Assembly (NCBI GenBank): GCA_946186215.1
Contig: CAMHMM010000015.1
Span: 1 to 16,326, forward strand
Direction: 5' to 3'
Source of the DNA: an uncultured Ruminococcus sp.
Lineage (GTDB): Bacteria > Bacillota > Clostridia > Oscillospirales > Ruminococcaceae
Length of the DNA: 16,326 bases
The translations under genes and the position numbers were made by a program. The notes beneath the pieces were generated by a model. The model ran no database searches, had not been told where the DNA came from, and worked only from the letters and a program-made list of their open reading frames with translations. The stretch's first letter is position 1, and each line of letters begins with the position of its first letter. Of the stretch, positions 1-7,156 are shown one piece after another.

Positions 1-1
1 T

Positions 2-808
2 ATCGGCGATTCGGACAGCTTTGCCTTTTCCGCACCCTCCGAGGGAAAGATCGGGATAACAGCCGCTGTGAGAGGACTTTTCAAAATAAACAGGGCTGCA
101 CTCAATGCGGTCAATTCCCTTGGCGAGATGATGATCGCATCCATACATGGCGATTTTCCTGTTGATATCGGTGAAAAGACAGCTGCAACACGAATAATCC
201 CTCTTGTGATAGAGAAGGAGAAGATGGAGGCGGCGCGAAAGGCGGCCGGCAGTGAGCCCATATTCTCGATACTTCCCTTTGAGCACAAAAGGGTGGGTAT
301 CGTCACGACTGGCAGCGAGGTCTGCAAGGGACTTATAAAGGATGCCTTCGGCCCTGTGCTCCGTGAAAAGCTCGCGGAATATGACACAACGGTGACGGGG
401 CAGACATTCACAGGGGACGATACGGAAGCTATCGTTTCCGCGATAAACGAACATATCCGAAACAGTGCGGATATCGTCATAGTAAGCGGCGGTATGAGCG
501 TAGACCCCGATGACCGCACACCCGGAGCGATAAAGGCAGCGGGAGCGGATACAGTTACCTATGGCGCGCCCATACTTCCCGGGGCTATGTTCCTGCTGGG
601 GTATCTTGAAAGAGAAGGCAGAACGATACCGGTAATGGGGCTGCCCGGATGTGTTATGTACGCAAAGCGGACAGTGTTTGACCTTATCCTGCCCCGTGTG
701 CTGGCGGGAGAAAGGCTCACAGCCGCAGATATAAGCACCTACGGTGAGGGCGGGCTGTGCCTTTCCTGCGAAGTATGCACATTCCCTCACTGCGGCTTCG
801 GAAAATAA
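2..808 (+). CDS. Molybdopterin-binding protein, MoeA/MogA-like (5' partial)
   Basis: The reading frame is open from the first bases of the window, so the N-terminus lies upstream; the GTG at 68 is an internal valine. The visible 268 residues contain a MoCF-type molybdopterin-binding domain: a GIVTTGSEV strand, then VSGGMSVDPDDRTPGAI, the family's GG-loop and downstream D/P residues, and a late GLPGCVMYAKR segment. Proteins of this kind bind molybdopterin and take part in adenylation or metal insertion in cofactor biosynthesis. The C-terminus is a four-cysteine tail (C-x2-C-x2-C-x4-C, then GFGK), which I recall from clostridial relatives of this family and which could bind a metal. It heads the visible part of the cofactor operon and is followed by the next start within 10-25 bases. 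It is not a full canonical MoeA as far as visible, so I give no gene symbol. Family call is firm; exact step is not. Confidence 0.85.
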   Translation: MGDSDSFAFSAPSEGKIGITAAVRGLFKINRAALNAVNSLGEMMIASIHGDFPVDIGEKTAATRIIPLVIEKEKMEAARKAAGSEPIFSILPFEHKRVGIVTTGSEVCKGLIKDAFGPVLREKLAEYDTTVTGQTFTGDDTEAIVSAINEHIRNSADIVIVSGGMSVDPDDRTPGAIKAAGADTVTYGAPILPGAMFLLGYLEREGRTIPVMGLPGCVMYAKRTVFDLILPRVLAGERLTAADISTYGEGGLCLSCEVCTFPHCGFGK

Positions 809-816
809 CTTATGAC

Positions 817-1236
817 ATGAATGGTGATAGTATGGATACGATCATTGAAATGATCCGGAAAAAATATGGTGATATGTGCAGCCTCCGCCCGCCTCTTGAA
901 AAGGAACGATATGATGAGGCGCGTTCAGTGCTGCCCGCTGAACTATTTGAGCTGCTGAAGCTCTGCGACGGGATAGATGAGCTGATGGTGCTCCCCAATG
1001 CAAACGACGGCAAGCCCTTTGTTTCAGACTGCATCCTGTACTCATTTGACGAAATACTGGCCACGACAAAGGATTTTGCCGACATATACGGCGAGGACGG
1101 CATAGTGTTTTCGGGAAACGGTGCAGGCGGCTGCTATGTGATAATGCCCGACGGTACGGTATATCTGTATGAATTCCCGGGAGAGGACGGAGACTTCTGC
1201 GCTCCGTGCCTGACGGAATACTTCGCAGGGCTGTGA
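817..1236 (+). CDS. SMI1/KNR4-like small protein
   Basis: This encodes 139 residues from ATG 817, or 134 from the in-frame ATG at 832. GGAAAA lies 11 bases before 817, and a weak GGTGAT lies just before 832, so the start is uncertain. The pattern fits the SMI1/KNR4 (SUKH) fold: LPAELFELLKLCDGIDEL near the N-terminus resembles the family's 'LP..y..ll...dG' segment, and IVFSGNGAGGCYVIMPDGTVYLYEFPGED resembles the C-terminal strands where a Gly-rich turn precedes the Y.....G.VY strand. Members are often immunity proteins against contact-dependent toxins, or general adaptor proteins. Here there is no toxin gene nearby, and it sits inside a molybdenum-cofactor operon between a molybdopterin-binding protein and moaC. 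Role unknown; co-transcription is inferred from spacing. Confidence 0.65.
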   Translation: MNGDSMDTIIEMIRKKYGDMCSLRPPLEKERYDEARSVLPAELFELLKLCDGIDELMVLPNANDGKPFVSDCILYSFDEILATTKDFADIYGEDGIVFSGNGAGGCYVIMPDGTVYLYEFPGEDGDFCAPCLTEYFAGL

Positions 1237-1270
1237 AAAAATGCAATAAAGCAATATAAAGGAAAAGACT

Positions 1271-1741
1271 ATGCTTACACATATCAATGAAAAAGGCGAA
1301 GCGCTTATGGTGGATATCAGCGCAAAAGAGCCCACCGAGCGCATGGCTTCGGCCAGCGGCAGGATATATATGAGCCGCGAGGCATTTGATGAGATCATCG
1401 GCGGCACTGTGCCCAAGGGGGATGTGTTCGCCGCTGCCCGCATTGCTGGAATAATGGCTGCAAAGAAAACGCCTGAGCTTATCCCTCTGTGTCATACGCT
1501 TATGCTCACAAAGGTCACGGTGGATTTTGCTCCGCTAACAGAGGAAAAATGTATTTTATGCAGATGCACCGTAAAGCTCAACGGCAAAACAGGGGCAGAG
1601 ATGGAAGCGCTCACGGGTGTTTCCACGGCGCTTCTCACCATATATGATATGTGCAAGGCTATGGACAAGTCAATGACAATAACGGACATACGCCTTGACG
1701 AAAAATCAGGCGGGAAGTCCGGCCATTACGAAAGGAAATAA
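1271..1741 (+). CDS. moaC: Cyclic pyranopterin monophosphate synthase MoaC
   Basis: MoaC acts in the cytoplasm with MoaA on the first step of molybdenum-cofactor synthesis, converting 3',8-cyclo-7,8-dihydro-GTP to cyclic pyranopterin monophosphate. The 156-residue length matches the family (about 160). Recognisable segments in order are VDISAKEPTERMA at the N-terminus, AAKKTPELIPLCHTLMLTKV with the active-site lysine region, GAEMEALTGVSTALLTIYDMCKAMDK, and the terminal DEKSGGKSGHY motif with the conserved catalytic lysine. The ATG at 1271 is preceded by AAGGAAAAG about 5-10 bases upstream. A 34-base gap separates it from the SMI1-like gene, and modA begins 2 bases after its stop. Nothing is missing from the expected motifs. 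Confidence 0.97.
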   Translation: MLTHINEKGEALMVDISAKEPTERMASASGRIYMSREAFDEIIGGTVPKGDVFAAARIAGIMAAKKTPELIPLCHTLMLTKVTVDFAPLTEEKCILCRCTVKLNGKTGAEMEALTGVSTALLTIYDMCKAMDKSMTITDIRLDEKSGGKSGHYERK

Positions 1742-1743
1742 TA

Positions 1744-2562
1744 ATGAAAAAGATAATATCTTCATTTCTTGCAGTGCTTGCTGCAGGACTTTGCGCCTGC
1801 TCCGTACCGCAGACCGTTTCGGGAAATGATGCACCCGTTCCTGCAGCGCAGACCGAAACAGCCGCAAAGCAGGAGATAACCATACTTGCAGCGGCATCCC
1901 TTACGGATGTGTGCGGCGAGCTGGAGAATATGTACAAAGAGAGCCACCCCGATACATCCCTGATATTCTCATTCGGTTCATCCGGAGCGCTCCAGACACA
2001 GATTGAGGAGGGTGCCCCTGCGGATATATTCTTCTCCGCATCCACAAAGCAGATGAACGCCCTTGATGAAGAAAGCCTTATGGACAAGGAAAGCATCACC
2101 GAGCTGCTCGAAAACAAGATAGTTCTTATCATCCCTTCGGAAAGTGACAATGATATATCATCCTTTGACGATGTGGTGACCGACAAGGTGACTATGATAG
2201 GTCTCGGCGAGCCGGAGAGCGTTCCCGCAGGGCAGTATGCCGAGGAAGTATTCACCACTCTGGGCACACTCGAGCAGGTAAAGGGCAAGGCGAATTACGG
2301 CACGGATGTGCGGACGGTGCTCTCATGGGTGGAAACAGGCGAGGTAGACTGCGGCGTTGTCTATGCTACCGATGCATACAGCACCGACAAGGTAAGGATC
2401 GTTGCTGAGGCTCCCGAGGGCTCATGCAAAAAGGTCATCTACCCCGTGGGGATAACTGCAAATGCTCCCAATGCGGCAGGCGCAAAGGAATTTGAGGATT
2501 TCCTCAGAAGTGACGAGGCCATGGCCGTATTTGAAAAGTACGGCTTTGCAGCGGTGAAGTGA
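1744..2562 (+). CDS. modA: Molybdate ABC transporter substrate-binding lipoprotein ModA
   Basis: ModA captures molybdate (or tungstate) outside the membrane and delivers it to ModB. The 272-residue product starts with a lipoprotein signal: MKK, a hydrophobic stretch, then L16-C-A-C19, with C19 the likely lipidated residue; an Ala/Thr/Glu-rich linker follows. The mature domain opens with ITILAAASLTDVCGELE, the family's anion-binding strand-turn, followed by FSFGSSGALQTQIEEGAPADIFFSAS, the second oxyanion-binding loop, and later LGEPESVPAGQYA and ETGEVDCGVVYATDA, both typical of ModA. The start is 2 bases after the moaC stop, with AAGGAAATAAT in front. The TGA stop at 2560-2562 overlaps the modB ATG, indicating translational coupling. 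Specificity for molybdate over tungstate cannot be read from the sequence. Confidence 0.95.
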   Translation: MKKIISSFLAVLAAGLCACSVPQTVSGNDAPVPAAQTETAAKQEITILAAASLTDVCGELENMYKESHPDTSLIFSFGSSGALQTQIEEGAPADIFFSASTKQMNALDEESLMDKESITELLENKIVLIIPSESDNDISSFDDVVTDKVTMIGLGEPESVPAGQYAEEVFTTLGTLEQVKGKANYGTDVRTVLSWVETGEVDCGVVYATDAYSTDKVRIVAEAPEGSCKKVIYPVGITANAPNAAGAKEFEDFLRSDEAMAVFEKYGFAAVK

Positions 2563-3221
2563 TGGACTGGTCACCGTTATGGATATCCTTTAAAGTGGCG
2601 GCAGTTTCGACCGTAGTTACATTTTTCGCGGGGATAGCTGCCGCAAAGGCAGTTACATCCATGAAAAAGGGCAAATTCATTGCCGACGGCATATTGTCAC
2701 TGCCCCTTGTGCTGCCGCCTACGGTGCTGGGCTTTTTCCTGCTTTTGATGTTCGGCAAGAATTCTGCCATAGGCCATGCACTGGGAAATGCGGGGATAAC
2801 CGTTATTTTCACATGGCAGGGAGCGGCAATAGCTGCAGCAGTGGCATCATTCCCCATCATGTACCGCACGGTAAGAGGTGCATTTGAGCAGGTGGATACG
2901 GAGCTTATAGATGCGGCAAAGCAGCTCGGCTGCGACAAGGTGAAAGCCTTTTTCATGATATGGCTGCCTCTTTCATGGCCGGGGATCGCCTCGGGCATTA
3001 CCATGTCATTTGCAAGGGCGCTGGGAGAATTCGGCGCTACTATCATGATCGCAGGCAATCTCCCGGGCAAGACCCGCACCATGTCCGTTGCGGTCTATAC
3101 CGCCATGCAGAGCGGTGACCGCGACCTTGCATTCAGGTGGACTGCGGTGATACTGACTATTTCCCTGATCTCGCTCGTGGCGATTAATTTCCTTACAGGG
3201 ATAACTTACAAGGATAAATGA
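2562..3221 (+). CDS. modB: Molybdate ABC transporter permease ModB
   Basis: This 219-residue integral membrane protein forms the molybdate channel. Hydrophobic segments occur near residues 8-28, 45-65, 85-100, 135-150 and 185-205. The cytoplasmic EAA-type loop that docks on the ATPase reads DAAKQLGCDKVKAFFMIWLP and is followed by ITMSFARALGEFGATIMIAGN, both diagnostic of ModB/CysT permeases. ATG 2562 shares one base with the modA stop (TGATG); a GTG at 2559 is also in frame but the ATG is the more natural coupled start. The usual third gene, modC, does not follow: moaA starts one base after this stop. The intact EAA loop implies that an ATPase partner exists elsewhere. Confidence 0.95.
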   Translation: MDWSPLWISFKVAAVSTVVTFFAGIAAAKAVTSMKKGKFIADGILSLPLVLPPTVLGFFLLLMFGKNSAIGHALGNAGITVIFTWQGAAIAAAVASFPIMYRTVRGAFEQVDTELIDAAKQLGCDKVKAFFMIWLPLSWPGIASGITMSFARALGEFGATIMIAGNLPGKTRTMSVAVYTAMQSGDRDLAFRWTAVILTISLISLVAINFLTGITYKDK

Positions 3222-3222
3222 T

Positions 3223-4191
3223 ATGACAGACAGCTTCGGAAGAGAACTTGATTATCTGAGGATCTCCCTCACAGACCGCTGCAATCTGCGGTGCTCCTAC
3301 TGTATGCCCGCAGAGGGTGTGAAGAATATCCCGCACTGTGAGATACTCACTCTTGAAGAAAATGCGCGTATAGCAAGAGTAATGGCATCTCTGGGCGTGA
3401 AGAAAATACGCCTTACAGGCGGCGAACCGCTGATACGAAAAAATGTTGTACGGCTCATTGAGATGATAAACGACACAGACGGCATAGATGAGATATGCCT
3501 TACCACAAACGGGCTGCTGCTTAGCGGTAATGCTGCGGCGCTCAGAAAAGCGGGGCTTAGCCGTGTGAATATCAGCCTTGACACTCTGGATGAAGCTGTT
3601 TTCCGCCGCATCACCCGCTCGGAGGAGCAGCTTGACAGAGTACTCGACGGCATAGCTGCAGCTGTTGAGGAGAATATTGCAACAAGCATAAACTGTGTTC
3701 CCATGGCGGGAGTAAACGACAGCGAGCTTGACAGGATAGCTTTGTTTTCCGAAAAAGCTCCGGTAGATGTGCGCTTTATAGAGCTTATGCCCATAGGCCG
3801 CGGCAGGACGCACAAGGGCATCTCCTCAGCGGAGGTGCTGAAAAAACTGGAGGAGCGCTTCGGAAAAGCTGAGCTGCTGCCAAATGACGGACATTCTCCT
3901 GCGATGTATTATTGCTTCGGCGGCTTTGTCGGGAGAACGGGATTTATAAGTCCCATGTCGCATAAATTCTGTGACAGCTGCAATCGTCTGCGGCTCACCT
4001 CGGACGGCTTTCTGAAGCTGTGTCTGCAATATCCGCAGGGCATTGATCTGAAATCCCCTTTGCGAAACGGATGTACGGACAGGGAGCTTGCGGATATCAT
4101 AAGCGAAGCGGTAAAAATGAAACCGCGGGAGCACAGCTTTTGTGATACGGATATGACAGATAAACGGAAAATGGTACAGATCGGAGGATAA
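3223..4191 (+). CDS. moaA: GTP 3',8-cyclase MoaA (radical SAM)
   Basis: MoaA uses S-adenosylmethionine and two [4Fe-4S] clusters to rearrange GTP into 3',8-cyclo-7,8-dihydro-GTP, the substrate of MoaC. The 322 residues match the family length. The N-terminal radical-SAM cluster motif is C20-x3-C24-x2-C27 (DRCNLRCSYCMP), with RLTGGEPLIR and TTNG downstream. The C-terminal cluster is C250-x2-C253-x13-C267 in KFCDSCNRLRLTSDGFLKLC. The protein ends in Gly-Gly, the conserved tail that enters the active site and is needed for activity in characterised MoaA. AAGGAT at 3210-3215 precedes ATG 3223, and the gene starts one base after modB. All key residues are present. Confidence 0.98.
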   Translation: MTDSFGRELDYLRISLTDRCNLRCSYCMPAEGVKNIPHCEILTLEENARIARVMASLGVKKIRLTGGEPLIRKNVVRLIEMINDTDGIDEICLTTNGLLLSGNAAALRKAGLSRVNISLDTLDEAVFRRITRSEEQLDRVLDGIAAAVEENIATSINCVPMAGVNDSELDRIALFSEKAPVDVRFIELMPIGRGRTHKGISSAEVLKKLEERFGKAELLPNDGHSPAMYYCFGGFVGRTGFISPMSHKFCDSCNRLRLTSDGFLKLCLQYPQGIDLKSPLRNGCTDRELADIISEAVKMKPREHSFCDTDMTDKRKMVQIGG

Positions 4192-4192
4192 T

Positions 4193-5113
4193 ATGGGAAG
4201 CATCGCGGCAGTTTGCATCAGTGAAAAAAAGGGTACGGTAAAAAAGGATATCGGCAGATGCCTTCTTATAAAGGGCTTCGGCCTTGCGGGGGATGCTCAC
4301 GCGGGCAGTGCAAGGCAGGTCTCGCTGCTCCCGCTTGAAAGTGTGCTGAGCTTTCGTGAGCGCACCCGCGGAAGGGTGGAGATACCCTATGGTGCATTCG
4401 GGGAAAACCTGCTCACAGAGGATATCGACTATTCACAGTGCCCTGTGGGTACGAGAATACGCTGCGGCGAAGCGCTTCTTGAAATAACCCAGATAGGCAA
4501 GAAGTGTCATACCGACTGCGAGATACGCCGTATCGCAGGAGACTGCATCATGCCAAAGGAAGGCGTGTTTGCAAAGGTGCTCGAAGGCGGCTATATAAGC
4601 GTCGGAGATACGGCTCAGGTCGTTCCGGAAAGGCCGTTTTCGGTATGTATCCTCACGGCAAGCGACAGAGCTTTTTACGGCGGATATGAGGATAAGAGCG
4701 GCCCTGTGATCGCAGAGCTTTGCACTGCTGCGGGATTTTCTGTAGCTGATACCGTGCTTTGTGCGGATGATGAGGATATGATCTGTGAAGAGCTTATCCG
4801 CCTTGCTGATAAAACTGCGTCCGATATAATATTCACCACAGGGGGAACGGGCTTTTCCATGAGGGACAGAGTCCCCGAGGCTACACTGCGGGCTGCGCAA
4901 AGAAATGCGCCCGGTATCGCAGAAGCGATACGGGCATACAGCATGGGCATCACTCACAAGGCTATGCTTTCAAGGGCGGCAAGCGTGATACGGGGGCGGA
5001 CACTGATAGTAAATCTTCCGGGCAGTCCCAAGGCAGTAAAGGAATGTCTGGGCTTTCTGCTGCCCGAGCTTTCTCACGGCATACAGCTTTTGAGAGGTGA
5101 AGCAGACAAATGA
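4193..5113 (+). CDS. MOSC domain fused to MogA/MoaB-type molybdopterin adenylyltransferase
   Basis: The 306-residue protein has two clear halves. Residues 1-145 are a MOSC domain: GDAHAG..RQVSLL, GAFGENLL, the IGKKC105H segment with the conserved cysteine, GDCIMPKEGVF and a GGYISVGD ending. MOSC domains handle sulfur or bind cofactor in molybdenum-enzyme maturation. Residues 147-305 are a MogA/MoaB domain: VCILTASDRAFYGGYEDKSGP, TTGGTG at 215-220, RDRVPEAT at 224-231, and a NLPGSPKAVKE loop, all features of the enzyme that adenylates molybdopterin before metal insertion. Its ATG follows moaA's stop by one base, using GGAGGA at 4183-4188 as ribosome site. The stop overlaps the fdhD start as ATGA. 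Fusions of these two domains occur in clostridia; joining them suggests linked use of the cofactor in the last steps. Confidence 0.92.
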   Translation: MGSIAAVCISEKKGTVKKDIGRCLLIKGFGLAGDAHAGSARQVSLLPLESVLSFRERTRGRVEIPYGAFGENLLTEDIDYSQCPVGTRIRCGEALLEITQIGKKCHTDCEIRRIAGDCIMPKEGVFAKVLEGGYISVGDTAQVVPERPFSVCILTASDRAFYGGYEDKSGPVIAELCTAAGFSVADTVLCADDEDMICEELIRLADKTASDIIFTTGGTGFSMRDRVPEATLRAAQRNAPGIAEAIRAYSMGITHKAMLSRAASVIRGRTLIVNLPGSPKAVKECLGFLLPELSHGIQLLRGEADK

Positions 5114-5865
5114 ATACAGAAAAAATACCCGTGAGGAAGGTGTTTCCCGACGGGCACAGCGAAGAAACATATTCACGGTGCATATGCGAATTCCCTCTGA
5201 CGGTGAGTGTAAACGGCAGTGTTGTACTGAAGCTTGTCTGCACTGGCGAAAACATAGAGGAGCTTGTGACCGGCAGACTTTTTACCGACGGGATCATAAG
5301 AAATGCAGCCGATATAACATCATTCTCATTTTCTGATAACGGCCACATTGCTGAGATCACTGCAGATACTGATATTTGTCCGGGTGCGGCAGCCGTCTGT
5401 GACACGATTAATGCACCTGCAACACAAAAAAAGCTTCTGCCCATAGAAAAGACCGTTCCTGATACGGAAACGGTCTTCGGGATGATAAGGCTTTTTTCGG
5501 ATGACAGCGGTCTGCACAGAAAAACAGGAGCAGCGCACAGATGCATCATCCGCTGTGAAAATGAAGACGGTTCAGCCATTCACGCTGTCTTTGAGGATAT
5601 CAGCCGCCACAATGCGGTGGATAAGGCAGTGGGCTTTGCAGTGAGGTCGCAGTTTGATATGAAGCGGTGCATACTTTTCACATCGGGGCGGGTGCCTGTG
5701 GATATGGCTAAAAAGGTCATTGCCGCAGGGATACCTGTGCTTATATCCAAATCGGTCCCATCAGAAGATGCTGTGAGGCTTTCAATGGAGTATGGCCTTA
5801 CCCTGATATGCAGGGCGTGGTCGGACAGCTGCGAGATCTATACAGAATATGTGCCTTCTCCGTAA
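5110..5865 (+). CDS. fdhD: FdhD-like formate dehydrogenase accessory protein, lacking the CxxC loop
   Basis: FdhD transfers sulfur from IscS-type desulfurases to the molybdenum cofactor before its insertion in formate dehydrogenase. The 251-residue length is normal. Family segments in order are EFPLTVSVNG (27-36), NIEELVTGRLFTDGII (48-63), KTGAAHRC (138-145, usually TGGxHxA), FEDISRHNAVDKAVG (161-175, usually EDIGRHNAVDK), LFTSGRVP (189-196) and GIPVLISKSVPSEDAV (207-222). The expected CGxCG loop between about residues 90 and 120 is absent; only isolated cysteines at 90 and 97 lie there. In E. coli FdhD the CxxC cysteines are required, so this copy may use other residues, bind cofactor without transferring sulfur, or serve another enzyme. 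ATG 5110 overlaps the preceding TGA. It is the last gene of the operon; no formate dehydrogenase gene is in the window. Confidence 0.85.
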   Translation: MNTEKIPVRKVFPDGHSEETYSRCICEFPLTVSVNGSVVLKLVCTGENIEELVTGRLFTDGIIRNAADITSFSFSDNGHIAEITADTDICPGAAAVCDTINAPATQKKLLPIEKTVPDTETVFGMIRLFSDDSGLHRKTGAAHRCIIRCENEDGSAIHAVFEDISRHNAVDKAVGFAVRSQFDMKRCILFTSGRVPVDMAKKVIAAGIPVLISKSVPSEDAVRLSMEYGLTLICRAWSDSCEIYTEYVPSP

Positions 5866-5882
5866 AATACGAAGAAGGCACA
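5850..5882. terminator. Inverted repeat at the convergent end of fdhD and the histidine kinase gene
   Basis: TGTGCCTTCT (5850-5859) and AGAAGGCACA (5873-5882) are perfect 10-base complements around a 13-base loop that holds the fdhD stop codon. The position between two convergent genes suggests a bidirectional transcript end. Neither strand shows a proper T-run after the stem, so it may act as a 3'-end stabiliser or be a weak or Rho-assisted terminator. Confidence 0.5.
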
Positions 5883-5890
5883 CAGTACGA

Positions 5891-7156
5891 TCATGACAGC
5901 GGTATCATAAGCGAGACCGTCAGGCCGTCGCCGCGTCCCGAGCAGATAAGCTCGCCGCCCATTTTTCCGATAAGCTCTGCAGAGATATACAGGCCGAGAC
6001 CACTGCCCGCAGTTTTGCCCGAGCGCACATCCCGCCCGCGGTAGAATTTGTTTGTGATAAGATCGAGCTCATCCTCCGGAACGCCCTTTCCGTGGTCGGC
6101 AAGGGACATTTTCAGATATTCTCCGCTTAGCTTATAACGCACATCTATGGCAGTTCCTGCATACTTGTAGGAATTGCCTATTATATTTCCCATTATCTGC
6201 GAAAGACGCGCCTTATCCGCCCTGATAAGACATTCGGGGATGCTTTCTTCATTTGTAAGCCCCTTTGGATCGTTGGCCGCGACTATCTCATGCAGAACTG
6301 CAGAGTTTTCGTCGGTGCAGTTTACCGTAAGCTCGCCCAGATCATCCAGCGCAGAGGCGAGAAGATCGCTGACGAGCAGATTCATCTGCTTTGTCTTTTC
6401 GTGAATGCTTTCCACCTTGCCGAGGATGTATTCATCCGTTGCCTTGACGCGTAGTACCTCGCAGATCACATCTATACCCGTGATGGGCGTTTTAAGGTCG
6501 TGGCTCAGTGCCGCCACAAGCTCCTTTTCCTTTATTTTGAGCTGGTTTTCCCGCTCCCGTGCGGCTTTGAGTTCCTCGCGCATTATATCAAAGCTTTCCG
6601 TGAATACTCCGAATATATTGCTTTTGCTCATTATCAGCGGATCATCGAGCCTGCCTGCGGCTATCTGCCGTGCGAATTCCTGCATCGTTATGAACGGGCG
6701 TATGATGTTGATGTAGACATAGTAAAAAAACATTGCCGCCGCCAGAATGAAGCTCAAAAGCATTACCGCCGCGGCTGTCATGAGCTGCGCAGATCCTGCG
6801 GTGTATGCGGTGCGCTCAGGATCGGGCACAGCAGCTGTGCCGAGAAAGCGGTTCCCGTTTGTAACGGGGAGGCAGATATAGCCCTCTTTCATGGCCTGAA
6901 CAGGGTTTGTAGGGCCTGATGAGCCGCCGCTGTATATGACAAAGCCCTCACAGTCGTACACGGTGAGATCTGTATCCGGAAAAATATCCGAAAGTCTTTC
7001 GGGGTGATCTATATTTTCCTTTACCGTCTGGGTGATATCGTTGAATCTTGCTGTGCCGGTATCGGTATCGTTAAAGCTGCCGATTATCACGATATCCGCA
7101 ATGATACCCACGATCAGTATGATAACGGGGAGTATAAGAAAACGGCCTATTTTCAT
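5891..7156 (-). CDS. Two-component sensor histidine kinase
   Basis: This is a membrane sensor kinase of 421 residues that should phosphorylate the regulator encoded just before it. An N-terminal membrane segment (about 5-27) is followed by an extracytoplasmic sensor of roughly 95 residues (27-122) that I do not recognise, a second membrane segment (124-147), and a HAMP region starting IIRPFITMQEFARQIAAGRL. The HisKA box is LSH219DLKTPI. The ATPase domain shows N324/N328 (GNIIGNSYKYAG), D354-H-G-K-G, FYRGRDV and GSGLGLYISAELIGKMGG. A longer frame reaches 7198, but the ATG at 7156 overlaps the regulator stop as ATGA and gives a normal membrane start, so I chose it. The two-helix topology with a small outer loop is compatible with sensing an external or envelope signal; the signal is unknown. 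Confidence 0.95.
   Translation of the reverse strand: MKIGRFLILPVIILIVGIIADIVIIGSFNDTDTGTARFNDITQTVKENIDHPERLSDIFPDTDLTVYDCEGFVIYSGGSSGPTNPVQAMKEGYICLPVTNGNRFLGTAAVPDPERTAYTAGSAQLMTAAAVMLLSFILAAAMFFYYVYINIIRPFITMQEFARQIAAGRLDDPLIMSKSNIFGVFTESFDIMREELKAARERENQLKIKEKELVAALSHDLKTPITGIDVICEVLRVKATDEYILGKVESIHEKTKQMNLLVSDLLASALDDLGELTVNCTDENSAVLHEIVAANDPKGLTNEESIPECLIRADKARLSQIMGNIIGNSYKYAGTAIDVRYKLSGEYLKMSLADHGKGVPEDELDLITNKFYRGRDVRSGKTAGSGLGLYISAELIGKMGGELICSGRGDGLTVSLMIPLS

Noticed and set aside
842..1495. Minus-strand frame of 217 codons
   Set aside because: It lies opposite the SMI1-like gene and moaC, has a low-complexity His/Arg/Ser-rich translation, and resembles no family; it is a shadow frame.
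1659..2288. Minus-strand frame of 209 codons opposite modA
   Set aside because: The Ser-rich translation mirrors the codon bias of modA, and modA's motifs are unambiguous on the other strand.
4962..5579. Minus-strand frame of 205 codons opposite the MOSC-Mog and fdhD genes
   Set aside because: It spans the boundary of two recognisable genes and has no motif of its own.
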